Source of the DNA: Aureimonas sp. ME7
Lineage (GTDB): Bacteria; Pseudomonadota; Alphaproteobacteria; Rhizobiales; Rhizobiaceae
Length of the DNA: 64,000 bases
Direction: 5' to 3'
NCBI RefSeq assembly: GCF_903970965.1
Contig: NZ_CAJCKW010000006.1
Coordinates: 1 to 64,000, forward strand
Position 1 is the stretch's first letter; every line of letters begins with the position of its first letter. The translations under genes were made by a program, and so were the position numbers. The notes beneath the pieces are model-generated. The model saw only the letters and a list, made by a program, of their open reading frames with translations, had not been told where the DNA came from and ran no database searches. Of the stretch, positions 34,930 to 43,007 are shown one piece after another.

Positions 34930-36297
34930 ATGGGCACGCGAAAGCAGCTGAAACTCGCCGGGTTCCTGTTTTCCGGTCAGAATTCGCAGTCCTGGCGGGT
35001 GGAACGGTTCACCGCCCACGACAGCCTGGATATCGACTACTTCATCGACTATGCGCAGCTCGCGGAAAGCGCGGGAATCGAGACCCTCTTCCTCGCCGAC
35101 GGCGCCAGCTTTCCGTCGGGAGCCAGGGAGGTGACGCAGGCGATGTGGTCGGTCTCGGTCTTCGAGCCGGTCACGCTGATGGCGGCGCTCGCCGCACGAA
35201 CCAGCCATATCGGCCTGATCTACACGGCCTCGGTGGCGGACAACGAGCCGACGCACCTGGCGCGCCAACTCGTTTCCCTCGACCATATCAGTCGCGGGCG
35301 GGCGGGCTGGAACGTCGTGACGACGCCGGGTCCGGGCGGCCCGAACCTCGGGATTGCCGAGCCCGACGCGGCCGACCGCAAGTACGATCGCGCCCGCGCC
35401 TTCCTTCAAACCACGACGGCGCTCTTCGACAGTTTCGAAGACGACGCGCTCCCGCGCGACAAGCGGACGGGCGTCTATGTCGATCTCGACAAGGTGCATG
35501 CCCCGCAGATCGACAACGGCTTCTATCGCGCGAGCCAGCCGCTCAAGATCGAACGCGCCCCGCAGGGCCATCCGGTGATCGCCCAGGCCGGAACCTCGGA
35601 GGAAGGCCTCGCCTTCGGAGCCGAGACCGCCGACGTCATCTATTGCGCGAACTATTCGATCGCCGACGGCCAGCGCACATGGCGCGCGATCAAGGACCGC
35701 GCGGTCGCGGCCGGCCGGCGGCCGGAGGACGTCGTGCTTCTCACCGGCGCAGCCGTCGTGTGGGGCGAAACGCAGGAGGAAGCCGAGGCCAAGCTCGACG
35801 AGGTCGCCTCGCTCTGGCCGATCGAGGTCGCCATGCAGAACATGGCGATCGACTTTCCCGGCTATGATCTCGACGACCTGTTTCCCGAGGACTACGTGCC
35901 GCGCTTCTCGAAGGGGCGCTCGAGTGCGATCGCCCGCGACGCGCTGGCGAACGGCCTCACCATCCGCCAGGCCGCGCATCGCGTTTCCGTCGGCCTCGGC
36001 CACAGGCCCGTCGTGGGGACGACCCAGTCCATCGCCGACGATTTCGAGGCGTGGCTGGAGGCGGAAGCAACGGACGGGTTCGCGCTCATTCAGCCAAGGC
36101 TCATCGACGGTCTGCATGACGTCGTGAACCATGTCATTCCGGAGCTCAAGCGTCGCGGAATTTTCCTCGGCGAATATCCGGGAGCGACACTTCGGGAGAA
36201 TCTCGGTCTCCGACGCCCGGTGAACACGAACGTTCGCCTTCGAGGTGAATCGGTAGGTATCACCGACAAGAGGCATTCGAGCTCCCGCGCCGGTTGA
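34930..36297 (+). CDS. LLM-class flavin monooxygenase, DszA/NtaA/SnaA family
   Basis: A 455-aa luciferase-like enzyme. Family markers: the N-terminal LKLAGFLF start, FLADGA, EPVTLMAALAARTSHIGL, RQLVSLDHISRGRAGWNVVT, RKYDRARAFL, PVIAQAGTSEEGLAFGAETADVIY and a late RPVVGTTQSIADDFEAWLE. DszA/NtaA/SnaA enzymes use reduced FMN from a separate reductase to oxidise sulfones, nitrilotriacetate, and similar ligands. It is last in the operon; the preferred ATG at 34930 follows the previous stop by 23 bases. With the DszC-like pair it suggests a two-stage flavin-dependent attack on one imported compound. Confidence 0.88.
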   Translation: MGTRKQLKLAGFLFSGQNSQSWRVERFTAHDSLDIDYFIDYAQLAESAGIETLFLADGASFPSGAREVTQAMWSVSVFEPVTLMAALAARTSHIGLIYTASVADNEPTHLARQLVSLDHISRGRAGWNVVTTPGPGGPNLGIAEPDAADRKYDRARAFLQTTTALFDSFEDDALPRDKRTGVYVDLDKVHAPQIDNGFYRASQPLKIERAPQGHPVIAQAGTSEEGLAFGAETADVIYCANYSIADGQRTWRAIKDRAVAAGRRPEDVVLLTGAAVVWGETQEEAEAKLDEVASLWPIEVAMQNMAIDFPGYDLDDLFPEDYVPRFSKGRSSAIARDALANGLTIRQAAHRVSVGLGHRPVVGTTQSIADDFEAWLEAEATDGFALIQPRLIDGLHDVVNHVIPELKRRGIFLGEYPGATLRENLGLRRPVNTNVRLRGESVGITDKRHSSSRAG

Positions 36298-36339
36298 TCG
36301 GCGCTTGGCGGCGCGCGGATGCGGGTCGCCAAGCGCCGA
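36298..36339 (+). terminator. Hairpin terminator of the monooxygenase operon
   Basis: Perfect 13-bp stem (36298-36310 with 36327-36339) starting directly after the LLM gene stop, 16-base loop. There is no T-run. Confidence 0.65.
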
Positions 36340-36439
36340 CCGAACCGGTACCGCGGCTGATGCTCGGGCGCTGAAGGAGCGTCCGCTCCGTATGGCCTTC
36401 TGCCGATAGCGCATCGGGCGCATACGTTCTGCCCAAGTT

Positions 36440-37033
36440 CTAGTCTGGCAGCGCCAAGCCGATCGCCGATGCCGCCAACCGGGACGTCGCCAGGAGTTGG
36501 TCGAGGCTGTGCCCGTTGCGCGCCTTCGCCGACAACCCGAACATGGTGGTGGCCACGAAGTCCGTGACGACCGCCGCGTTCTCAGGATGGCGCGCCGCGA
36601 CATAGTCCCGGATCCTCGTTTCCACGGCGACGTTGTAGGCGAGAGCCGCCTGCCGGGCCTCCGCATCGCTGCACCGGGTTCCTTCGACGACGAGACAACC
36701 GGCGGCCTCCGCGTCGGCCGAGTAGTGCCGAGCGGCCTCCTCCAACAACGTCGCCAAGCTTTCGGCGACCGGGCGGTCCTGCCGTAGGATGTCACTGAGC
36801 GGTATGGCGCCGACGACGGCATAGCGTTCGAGAACGCGGGCGTAGAGGCCCTGTTTGCTGCCAAAGGCGGAGTAGAAGCTCGGTGGGTTGATCCCAAGGG
36901 CTTGGGTCACGTCCGCGACGCTCACGGCATCATACCCACGGGAATGGAAAAGCCGTGCGGCCACTCCGACGGCGTCTTCGAGATCGAAGCGACGAGGGCG
37001 GCCACGGGAGCGCGGAATTTTTGTATTTTCCAC
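36440..37033 (-). CDS. bdcR: TetR-family repressor BdcR
   Basis: A 197-aa TetR regulator from a GTG start. The N-terminal HTH reads DAVSVADVTQALGINPPSFYSAFGS, and the rest (ESLATLLEEAARHYS, GCLVVEGTR, ATTMFGLSAKARNGHS) follows E. coli BdcR (YjgJ) closely as I recall it. It is divergent from bdcA, the same arrangement as in E. coli, with 73 bp between starts. BdcR represses bdcA; the gap holds a promoter and an inverted repeat that would serve. Confidence 0.85.
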   Translation of the reverse strand: MENTKIPRSRGRPRRFDLEDAVGVAARLFHSRGYDAVSVADVTQALGINPPSFYSAFGSKQGLYARVLERYAVVGAIPLSDILRQDRPVAESLATLLEEAARHYSADAEAAGCLVVEGTRCSDAEARQAALAYNVAVETRIRDYVAARHPENAAVVTDFVATTMFGLSAKARNGHSLDQLLATSRLAASAIGLALPD

Positions 37034-37076
37034 TACACATCTCGTTGACGATCGGGAACCGTCGATTTATGTAGTG
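37031..37076. promoter_or_regulatory. bdcA promoter and candidate BdcR operator
   Basis: TTGACG at 37045-37050, a 17-bp spacer and TATGTA at 37068-37073 make a good sigma-70 promoter for bdcA. CACTACA (37031-37037) is inverted as TGTAGTG (37070-37076), so a repressor bound here would cover both boxes and the bdcR start codon. Confidence 0.6.
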
Positions 37077-37106
37077 CATCATAAGATATTTCTCAAGGAT
37101 GCCAGC

Positions 37107-37820
37107 ATGACGACGTTTCAGGGTAAGACGGCTTTGATTCTCGGCGGAAGCCGCGGGATCGGTGCCGCCATCGTTCGGCGTTTCGCGGCGGACGGCGCGC
37201 ACGTGACCTTCACCTATGCCGGCTCGCAGGGTGCGGCCGAGGCGTTGGCGTCGGAGACCGGCAGCAAGGCCGTGCGAACCGACAGCGCCGACCGCGATGC
37301 CGTGATCGCGACCGTACGCGACAGCGGGCCGCTCGACATTCTCGTGGTGAATTCCGGTTTTGCGATCTTCGGCGACGCTCTCGATCAGGATCCCGACGAG
37401 ATCGATCGCCTTTTCCAAGTCAACGTTCACGCGCCCTACCACGCCTCGGTCGAGGCGGCACGGCGGATGCCGGAGGGCGGACGGATCGTCGTGATCGGCT
37501 CGGTGAACGGCGACCGCATGCCCGTGGCCGGCATGGCATCCTACGCGCTCAGCAAATCGGCGCTTCAGGGACTGGCGCGGGGTCTGGCGCGCGATTTCGG
37601 CCCGCGTGGAATCACGATCAACATCGTCCAGCCCGGTCCGATCGACACCGATGCCAACCCGGCGGACGGCCCCATGCGGGAGCTGATGCACAGCTTCATG
37701 GCCATCAAGCGCCATGGCCGGCCCGAGGAGGTTGCGGGAATGGTGGCCTGGCTCGCGGGGCCGGAGGCCAGCTTCGTGACCGGTGCCATGCACACGATCG
37801 ATGGGGCCTTCGGCGCATAG
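37107..37820 (+). CDS. bdcA: SDR-fold protein BdcA (cyclic-di-GMP-binding biofilm dispersal mediator)
   Basis: A 237-aa short-chain dehydrogenase-fold protein with ILGGSRGIGAAIVRRF at the N terminus, VVNSG, the catalytic Ser in VIGSVNGDRMPVAGM, YALSK, and the C terminus GAMHTIDGAFGA. Long stretches (TDSADRDAVI, APYHASVEAAR, QPGPIDTDANPADGPMRE, IKRHGRPEEVAGMVAWLAG) agree almost residue for residue with E. coli BdcA (YjgI) as I remember it. BdcA binds cyclic di-GMP and promotes biofilm dispersal in E. coli. The divergent bdcR supports the name. Confidence 0.88.
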   Translation: MTTFQGKTALILGGSRGIGAAIVRRFAADGAHVTFTYAGSQGAAEALASETGSKAVRTDSADRDAVIATVRDSGPLDILVVNSGFAIFGDALDQDPDEIDRLFQVNVHAPYHASVEAARRMPEGGRIVVIGSVNGDRMPVAGMASYALSKSALQGLARGLARDFGPRGITINIVQPGPIDTDANPADGPMRELMHSFMAIKRHGRPEEVAGMVAWLAGPEASFVTGAMHTIDGAFGA

Positions 37821-38009
37821 GCCTGCCGCTTCGAGCAATGTCGGAGCGAACCGCTTCCCGGGACGATCGTCGGGAAGCGGTCCAGCCGGCAACGATCGTT
37901 CCGGAACGGTTCGGGCGCGTCATCCGAACCCCACAACCCGATCATCGGGTCCCGAAGGGAAAAACGGCTCCAGCGATCGATGCGCCGTCCCGGCCGGCCG
38001 TCGCGTCCG

Positions 38010-38957
38010 CTACGCCGAAGCTGCCCGATAGGGTTCGAGGAACGGCACCAGGAGGGCCAGCAGTTTCTCCGGCGCTTCCTCCGGCACGAAGTGACCGCAA
38101 CCTTCGATGATCGCGCAATCGACGTCCTCCGCGACCCCGCGCAATTGCTCCTCGACCGCCCCGGCACAGGCCAGTTCGCCCGCAAAACCGAGGACAGGCA
38201 TGGTCAGGCGATTTTCCATCCGCTCCCGATTGGCCGGGATATCCTCGTCGATCGCCCGGTAGTAGTCGAAGCTGGCCGTGAGCGTGCGCCGATCCCGCTT
38301 GATGAGGTCGATGTAGAAGGCGCGCACCTCGGCCGGGATCGGGTTGGGCACAGGAATCTTGGTGAACTGATAGTCGAAGAAGATGTCCTCGCGCCCCGCC
38401 ACCAACTCCTCCGTGACGGCGCGCACGCGGCAGAAGTTGTTGTGCCACAGGAAATCGTTGAGGGGACGCTCGTCGGGGATCAGCGGCGGCGAGAGGGCGA
38501 CACCCGGTATGATCGCCTCGCCCAATGCGATGCGCTCAATGCGTTCCGGCCGGTCCGCGGCCATGGCATAGCCGACCCACATCCCGCAATCGTGCCCGAC
38601 CATGGCGAACCGTTCGTGCCCGAGCGCCGTCATCAGCGCGAACAGGTCGCGCCCGATCGTCCCCTTGTCGTAGCCCTGCTCGGGCTTGCCGGAAAGGCCG
38701 AGGCCGCGGGGATCGGGCACCACCAGGGTGAAGCGCTCGGCCAGCGGCAGCATGACGTCCCGCCAGATGTACCAGTTCTGCGGCCAACCGCCGAGCAGCA
38801 GCAGGGGCGGTCCCTTGCCCCCGACGACGGCGTGGAGATCCACCTCGCCCGTCGGGATCCGGTAGCTTTCGAATACCTCAGGAAATCCGTCCGGTAGCCT
38901 GGGAACCCCGTGAACGGAGCCGAAGCCGTCGATGGTCGGAAAGGGCAGAGACGTCAT
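38010..38957 (-). CDS. Alpha/beta hydrolase (epoxide hydrolase / haloalkane dehalogenase class)
   Basis: A 315-aa hydrolase. The oxyanion segment is LLLGGWPQNWYIW (HGxP-like), the nucleophile elbow is GHDCGMW with Asp, and the C-terminal catalytic His lies in EGCGHFVPEEAPE. An Asp nucleophile in this setting is typical of soluble epoxide hydrolases, dehalogenases and related fluoroacetate dehalogenases. It is divergent from a TetR regulator, with a pair of inverted operator-like words between them. Substrate unknown. Confidence 0.85.
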   Translation of the reverse strand: MTSLPFPTIDGFGSVHGVPRLPDGFPEVFESYRIPTGEVDLHAVVGGKGPPLLLLGGWPQNWYIWRDVMLPLAERFTLVVPDPRGLGLSGKPEQGYDKGTIGRDLFALMTALGHERFAMVGHDCGMWVGYAMAADRPERIERIALGEAIIPGVALSPPLIPDERPLNDFLWHNNFCRVRAVTEELVAGREDIFFDYQFTKIPVPNPIPAEVRAFYIDLIKRDRRTLTASFDYYRAIDEDIPANRERMENRLTMPVLGFAGELACAGAVEEQLRGVAEDVDCAIIEGCGHFVPEEAPEKLLALLVPFLEPYRAASA

Positions 38958-38981
38958 GGGATCGACAATCCTTATCTGTAT

Positions 38982-39036
38982 CGATCGCTAAACGATACGA
39001 GGTTGCGCCCGCCTGTCAAGCGTAGTTTAGTGATCG
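38982..39036. promoter_or_regulatory. Paired TetR operator half-sites between divergent genes
   Basis: CGATCGCTAAAC (38982-38993) is inverted as GTTTAGTGATCG (39025-39036), 11 of 12 bases matching, 31 bases apart. One copy lies 25 bases before the hydrolase start, the other abuts the regulator start, so one protein could control both genes. Confidence 0.6.
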
Positions 39037-39038
39037 CT

Positions 39039-39629
39039 ATGGATAAGCCACGCCAGCGCCGGTCCTCCGGCCCCAGAACCTTCGACCGGGACGAGGCGAT
39101 CGAGATCGCGATGAGGCTGTTCCGGCGCCACGGCTTTGAGGGCGTGTCCATCTCGGACCTGACCGGCGCGATCGGGATCGCCCCGCCGAGCCTCTATGCC
39201 GCCTTCGGAAGCAAGGCGGGCCTCTACCGCGAGGCTCTCGACCGTTACGCAGCGCTTCCCGGCGCACTCGATGGCATGGTGGATGCGGCGACGCTGGATG
39301 AGGCCGTTTCCGGTCTGCTCGATGCGGCGATCAAGGCGGCGACAGATGCGGAGCGCGGCTGCATGATCTCGACGGGGCTGGTCGAAGGAGCGGCCGAGCA
39401 TCGGGAGCTTGCCGACGAGCTCGCGCAGCGGCGTCGCGATCTTCGCGGCCGGATCGCGGAGGGGCTGGGGAGCTGGCTCGGCCCTGAGGAGGCGCAGCAC
39501 TTGGCCGCATACCTGTTGGCGGTCCAGCAGGGCCTCGCCGTCCAGGCGCGGGATGGTGCCACCGAGGCCGAACTGGCGCTCATCCGGGAACAGGTGATGG
39601 TCGGCATCGGGGCGCGGCCACCCCGGTGA
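39039..39629 (+). CDS. TetR-family regulator
   Basis: A 196-aa repressor with HTH SISDLTGAIGIAPPSLYAAFGSKAGLYREAL in its first 60 residues and a ligand domain of the same type as BdcR (GCMISTGLVEGAAEH, LLAVQQGLAVQARDGAT). The start is the ATG at 39039; a GTG at 39030 would add three residues. It is divergent from the alpha/beta hydrolase and is the likely regulator of it and of itself. Confidence 0.88.
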   Translation: MDKPRQRRSSGPRTFDRDEAIEIAMRLFRRHGFEGVSISDLTGAIGIAPPSLYAAFGSKAGLYREALDRYAALPGALDGMVDAATLDEAVSGLLDAAIKAATDAERGCMISTGLVEGAAEHRELADELAQRRRDLRGRIAEGLGSWLGPEEAQHLAAYLLAVQQGLAVQARDGATEAELALIREQVMVGIGARPPR

Positions 39630-39863
39630 GGGCGGCCCCATCGCCACGAAGGGACGGAGACCGATTTCGGAAATCTTCGGACAGCGGGAAGCCGATACCA
39701 CATGAGATCGGCCGAACGCGGATGCCGGCAGCAACGGTCGATGCCATCGAATTGCCGAGGGATACGACGACGCCGCATCTGCGTCGTCGCGCCTTGATCT
39801 CGGCATGCCGAGAAGCGCCCGTCGAAGCCGACCGACCAGTCGGCCCGCCCGAACGAGCGTCGC

Positions 39864-40979
39864 CTACACCAGTTCGGCAAGCGCGGCGGCGTCGAAGCCC
39901 CGCAGCCCGGCTTGGTCGCCCGACCGGACCTTCTCGGCCCAGGCCGGATCGCCGATCAAGGCGCGGCCAACGGCGATCAAGTCGAACTCCTCGCGCTCCA
40001 TCCGTTCCACCAACCCGTCAAGCCCGTCTGTGGTCGACCCCTCGCCGCCGAAAGCCGCCATGAAGTCGCCCGACAGGCCGACGGATCCGACGCTGATCGT
40101 GGCTGCCCCGGTAAGCTTCTTGGCCCAGCCGGCGAAGTTCAGCCCGTTCGCGCCGTCGGTCTCGGGGAATTCGGGCTCCCAGAAGCGCCGCTGGGAACAG
40201 TGCAGCACGTCCACTCCCGCCTCGACCAGCGGAAGCAGCCAGTCGCTCATCTCCTCGGGTGTTTCCGCCAGCCGCGAGGCAAAATCCTGAACCCTCCATT
40301 GGCTGAGACGAAGAATGATCGGGAAGTCGGGGCCGACGCTCGCCCGGACCGCCGTGACGACCTCCGCGGCGAACCGCGAGCGCTCACCGATCGTGGCCCC
40401 GCCGTAGCGATCGGTTCGCCGGTTGGTGGCAGCCCAGAAGAACTGGTCGAACAGGTATCCGTGCGCCCCGTGCAGTTCGATCGTGTCGAAGCCAAGTCGC
40501 TTTGCGTCGCCAGCGGCGCGGGCAAAGGCCGATATCGTCTCGGCGATGTCGCTGTCGTTCATGGCGACGCCCCGATCGACGCCCGGCGCCTGCAGACCGG
40601 ACGGGCTTTCCACGGGCGATCGCGGCACCCACTCCGTCAGAAAGCTCTTGAGCGCTCCGGTATGCCAAAGTTGCGGGCCCATCTTGCCACCGCCCTCATG
40701 GACCGCGTCGACCACGCCCTTCCAACCCGCCAGCGCGGCGTCGCCATGAAAGAACGGGACGCCCGGATCGTTTCGCGCCGCCGGCCGATCGACCACGGTG
40801 CCCTCGGAAAGGATCAGCCCGACGCCGCCTTCGGCTCGCCGACGGTAGTAGTCGGCATGGGCTCGCCCGGGGATGCCGTCGGGCGCGAAGCTGCGCGTCA
40901 TCGGAGCCATGACGATGCGGTTCGCCAGCTCCATGGAGCCGATACGGAAGGGTCGAAACAGAATGTCGGTCGAACTCAT
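39864..40979 (-). CDS. Old Yellow Enzyme family NADH:flavin oxidoreductase
   Basis: A 371-aa FMN-dependent TIM-barrel ene-reductase. Motifs: LFRPFRIGSMELANRIVMAPMTRS at the start, GPQLWHTGAL, ELHGAHGYLFDQFFW with the substrate-binding His pair, NRRTDRYGG, and a late AVGRALIGDPAWAEKVR. The start at 40979 gives the usual N terminus; a longer frame adds 19 unlikely residues. OYE proteins reduce activated alkenes and electrophiles. It is divergent from an HxlR regulator, a common redox-stress pairing. Confidence 0.9.
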   Translation of the reverse strand: MSSTDILFRPFRIGSMELANRIVMAPMTRSFAPDGIPGRAHADYYRRRAEGGVGLILSEGTVVDRPAARNDPGVPFFHGDAALAGWKGVVDAVHEGGGKMGPQLWHTGALKSFLTEWVPRSPVESPSGLQAPGVDRGVAMNDSDIAETISAFARAAGDAKRLGFDTIELHGAHGYLFDQFFWAATNRRTDRYGGATIGERSRFAAEVVTAVRASVGPDFPIILRLSQWRVQDFASRLAETPEEMSDWLLPLVEAGVDVLHCSQRRFWEPEFPETDGANGLNFAGWAKKLTGAATISVGSVGLSGDFMAAFGGEGSTTDGLDGLVERMEREEFDLIAVGRALIGDPAWAEKVRSGDQAGLRGFDAAALAELV

Positions 40980-41031
40980 GGCATTGCCTTTCCCGTCGAA
41001 TGGCGGGGAAGGTATACATATGCTACTAGGG

Positions 41032-41049
41032 CACAAGAACGCACTTGTG
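41032..41049. promoter_or_regulatory. Palindrome between OYE and HxlR genes
   Basis: CACAAG at 41032-41037 inverted as CTTGTG at 41044-41049 with a 6-base spacer, centred in the 98-bp divergent gap. It is a candidate HxlR operator. Confidence 0.5.
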
Positions 41050-41077
41050 ATCGCCTAGGTATCGTCGAGGAAACGGG

Positions 41078-41443
41078 ATGTCCGCCTGCCAGCATTTCGA
41101 CGGGAACTGCCCCACCCGCCAACTCTTCGACCAGATCGCCGACAAGTGGTCGATGATGGTGTTGACCGTCCTAGAAGGGGGGCCAACCCGTTTCAACGGC
41201 ATCAAGCGGCGGCTGGAGGGCGTGACCCAGAAGGCCCTGACGCAGTGCCTCCGGCGACTGGAACGCAACGGCCTCGTTTCCCGCAGGGTCATCATGACCT
41301 CGCCGATCGGGGTCGAGTACGCCATCACGCCGCTCGGCCTGTCGCTTCTCGGTCCGTTCCACGCTCTGCATGCCTGGACCATGGAGCATCTGGACGAGGT
41401 GGAGCGGGCGCGCCAAGCGTTCGAGGAGCGCGCTGTCACATGA
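41078..41443 (+). CDS. HxlR-family winged-helix regulator
   Basis: A 121-aa MarR-like regulator. CPTRQLFDQIADKWSMMVLTVL, FNGIKRRLEGVTQKALTQCLRRLERNGLVSR and YAITPLGLSLL are the family landmarks. Cys residues at 4 and 11 (ACQHF, GNCPT) could make it redox- or electrophile-sensing, as with HypR/QorR-type members, and the divergent neighbour is an OYE reductase that consumes electrophiles. Confidence 0.88.
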   Translation: MSACQHFDGNCPTRQLFDQIADKWSMMVLTVLEGGPTRFNGIKRRLEGVTQKALTQCLRRLERNGLVSRRVIMTSPIGVEYAITPLGLSLLGPFHALHAWTMEHLDEVERARQAFEERAVT

Positions 41444-41725
41444 AGGACCGAGGCCGCCTCCCGCCGCTCTCTTCGTCGATCGCTGCGACGATGGCATGAG
41501 ATCCGCGCTCCGGATCCGCGCTCCGGAGCCGCATCCGGATCGCCTTTGGGGTCCCCATCAACGGCCGCGTTGCCAAGCCCGACATGGCTGCGAAGTGCCC
41601 CCTTCAGACGGTGGCGCCTGAGGGTGCGGAGAAAATCCATCTCGCCGACCTAGCGAGGCCTGCGAGCGGATAGCCTTCGCTGCCCAAGCATTCGAGGTTA
41701 AGGCGCAATGGACGCCTCGATCGCC

Positions 41726-42106
41726 TCAGCCTTCGTCCTGGCGTCCGAGCGCATGGATCAGGGCGGTCAGGTTCTTGCGGATGTCGGCAGGAAGACGGCT
41801 CATCTTGACGGCATCCTCGCCGCCATCCCTTCGATCGGCGACCTCCGGCGCAGGCCCCGCGGAATCGTGCAGGCCGTCGAAGACGTCGCCGAGGCCGATC
41901 CCGAGAATGCCGATGATCCTGTAGAGGGTGCTGGCCGAAACCCGGTTGGCACCGGTTTCATACTTCTGGACTTGTTGGTAGGTCACGCCGATGGCGGCTG
42001 CCAAAGCCTGAAGCGAAAGACGCTTCTTCTGGCGAAAGTAGCGAATCCGCTCCCCAACATGCTGGTCGATCGCCTCGTTCGACAGCGAAACCACGGCATT
42101 CGACAT
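41726..42106 (-). CDS. XRE-family regulator (PraR-like)
   Basis: A 126-aa protein with a single helix-turn-helix ([30 protein letters not shown], roughly residues 19-50, then [13 protein letters not shown]) and an acidic C-terminal half. Size and sequence fit the rhizobial PraR / HTH-XRE group that controls biofilm and quorum functions. The start at 42106 is chosen for the family-typical N terminus; the longer open frame upstream is not protein-like. Confidence 0.82.
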   Translation of the reverse strand: MSNAVVSLSNEAIDQHVGERIRYFRQKKRLSLQALAAAIGVTYQQVQKYETGANRVSASTLYRIIGILGIGLGDVFDGLHDSAGPAPEVADRRDGGEDAVKMSRLPADIRKNLTALIHALGRQDEG

Positions 42107-42293
42107 CGAGGCGTCCCTTCCACAATCCTGACGAGGATGTAGAAGCGCCGACCGGTCGGCGTAAAGCGGAATCACCGAGCTATTCACACCTGCGTGATGC
42201 GCTCTGCGTCGAACCCCGCTCACGCACGCGCGGACGTCCAAGAGCGCCCCAGAACCCGACCGAAGTGCCCATCGAGGATTGCGGAACCGCTCC

Positions 42294-42485
42294 TTAGTGG
42301 ATCGTGCCGGCGGCACGCGCGGGCGTGCCCTCGGCGAGACAAGCCTGCAGCGCCTTGGATGCAGCGCTGGCGGCCAAGGCCTCCAAAGCGACCGACAAGT
42401 GTCGGGCCACTTCCGGCTCGTTCTGCAACTGGGCCTCGTTCTGCGCATAGCGGAGAAGAGAGCGAAGGGCTTCACCGTCGGTCAT
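42294..42485 (-). CDS. Possible 63-aa helical protein
   Basis: From the ATG at 42485 the product is [19 protein letters not shown]..., a mostly helical, Ala/Leu/Glu-rich sequence ([21 protein letters not shown]) that looks protein-like. A GTG at 42524 would add 13 residues (MDILPVRKKRIHD). The ribosome site is weak. It is next to the XRE regulator on the same strand. No family recognised. Confidence 0.45.
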   Translation of the reverse strand: MTDGEALRSLLRYAQNEAQLQNEPEVARHLSVALEALAASAASKALQACLAEGTPARAAGTIH

Positions 42486-42524
42486 GTCGTGGATCCGCTT
42501 TTTGCGTACCGGAAGAATGTCCAC

Positions 42525-43007
42525 TCAGTTCGACAAAACATGGCGTGACAACACCGTGACAAAGCGTGGACTTTCCCCTCGCGGACGGGAGCGCCCCGCT
42601 TTGCAACCGTCTCTCCCGGCCGGCGCCGGCGGGATGGATCGCCGACCCGCCGGAGCGGGAAACCGTCACTTCCCTGCCCCCAACAGGGGTCTCGCGTTGG
42701 CGACGTGATCGAAGCCGGATCGGCGAAGGCGAGTACCGCTCCGCTGCGACCTTCGATCCCAGGGGCACGGAAAACGCGCCTTCGGCGCTTGCGCGCCGGG
42801 AGAAGCCCCTGATGCGCACGATCCGACCGGTTTTCGCATGGGGAAAGGATTGCCACCCCCGGCCGGCTCGTGTCACAGGAAAATGATCAGTCTGGCGGAC
42901 CTTCCCGAAACCCGACCTTCCGGCGAAGCGGCCCGCTTTCCCCTCGACCTCGCGGCGGATCGCCGGCCGGCATCCCGGCCGGGGGGCGGCGCTGGAACCC
43001 ATGCACC
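42525..43007. other. Intergenic stretch, no gene supported
   Basis: About 480 bases. Frames crossing it are Arg/Pro-rich and have no motif. A GC hairpin CCGGCCGG / CCGGCCGG near 42963-42982 lies just before the MFS gene. The plus-strand part should hold the MFS promoter. Confidence 0.45.
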
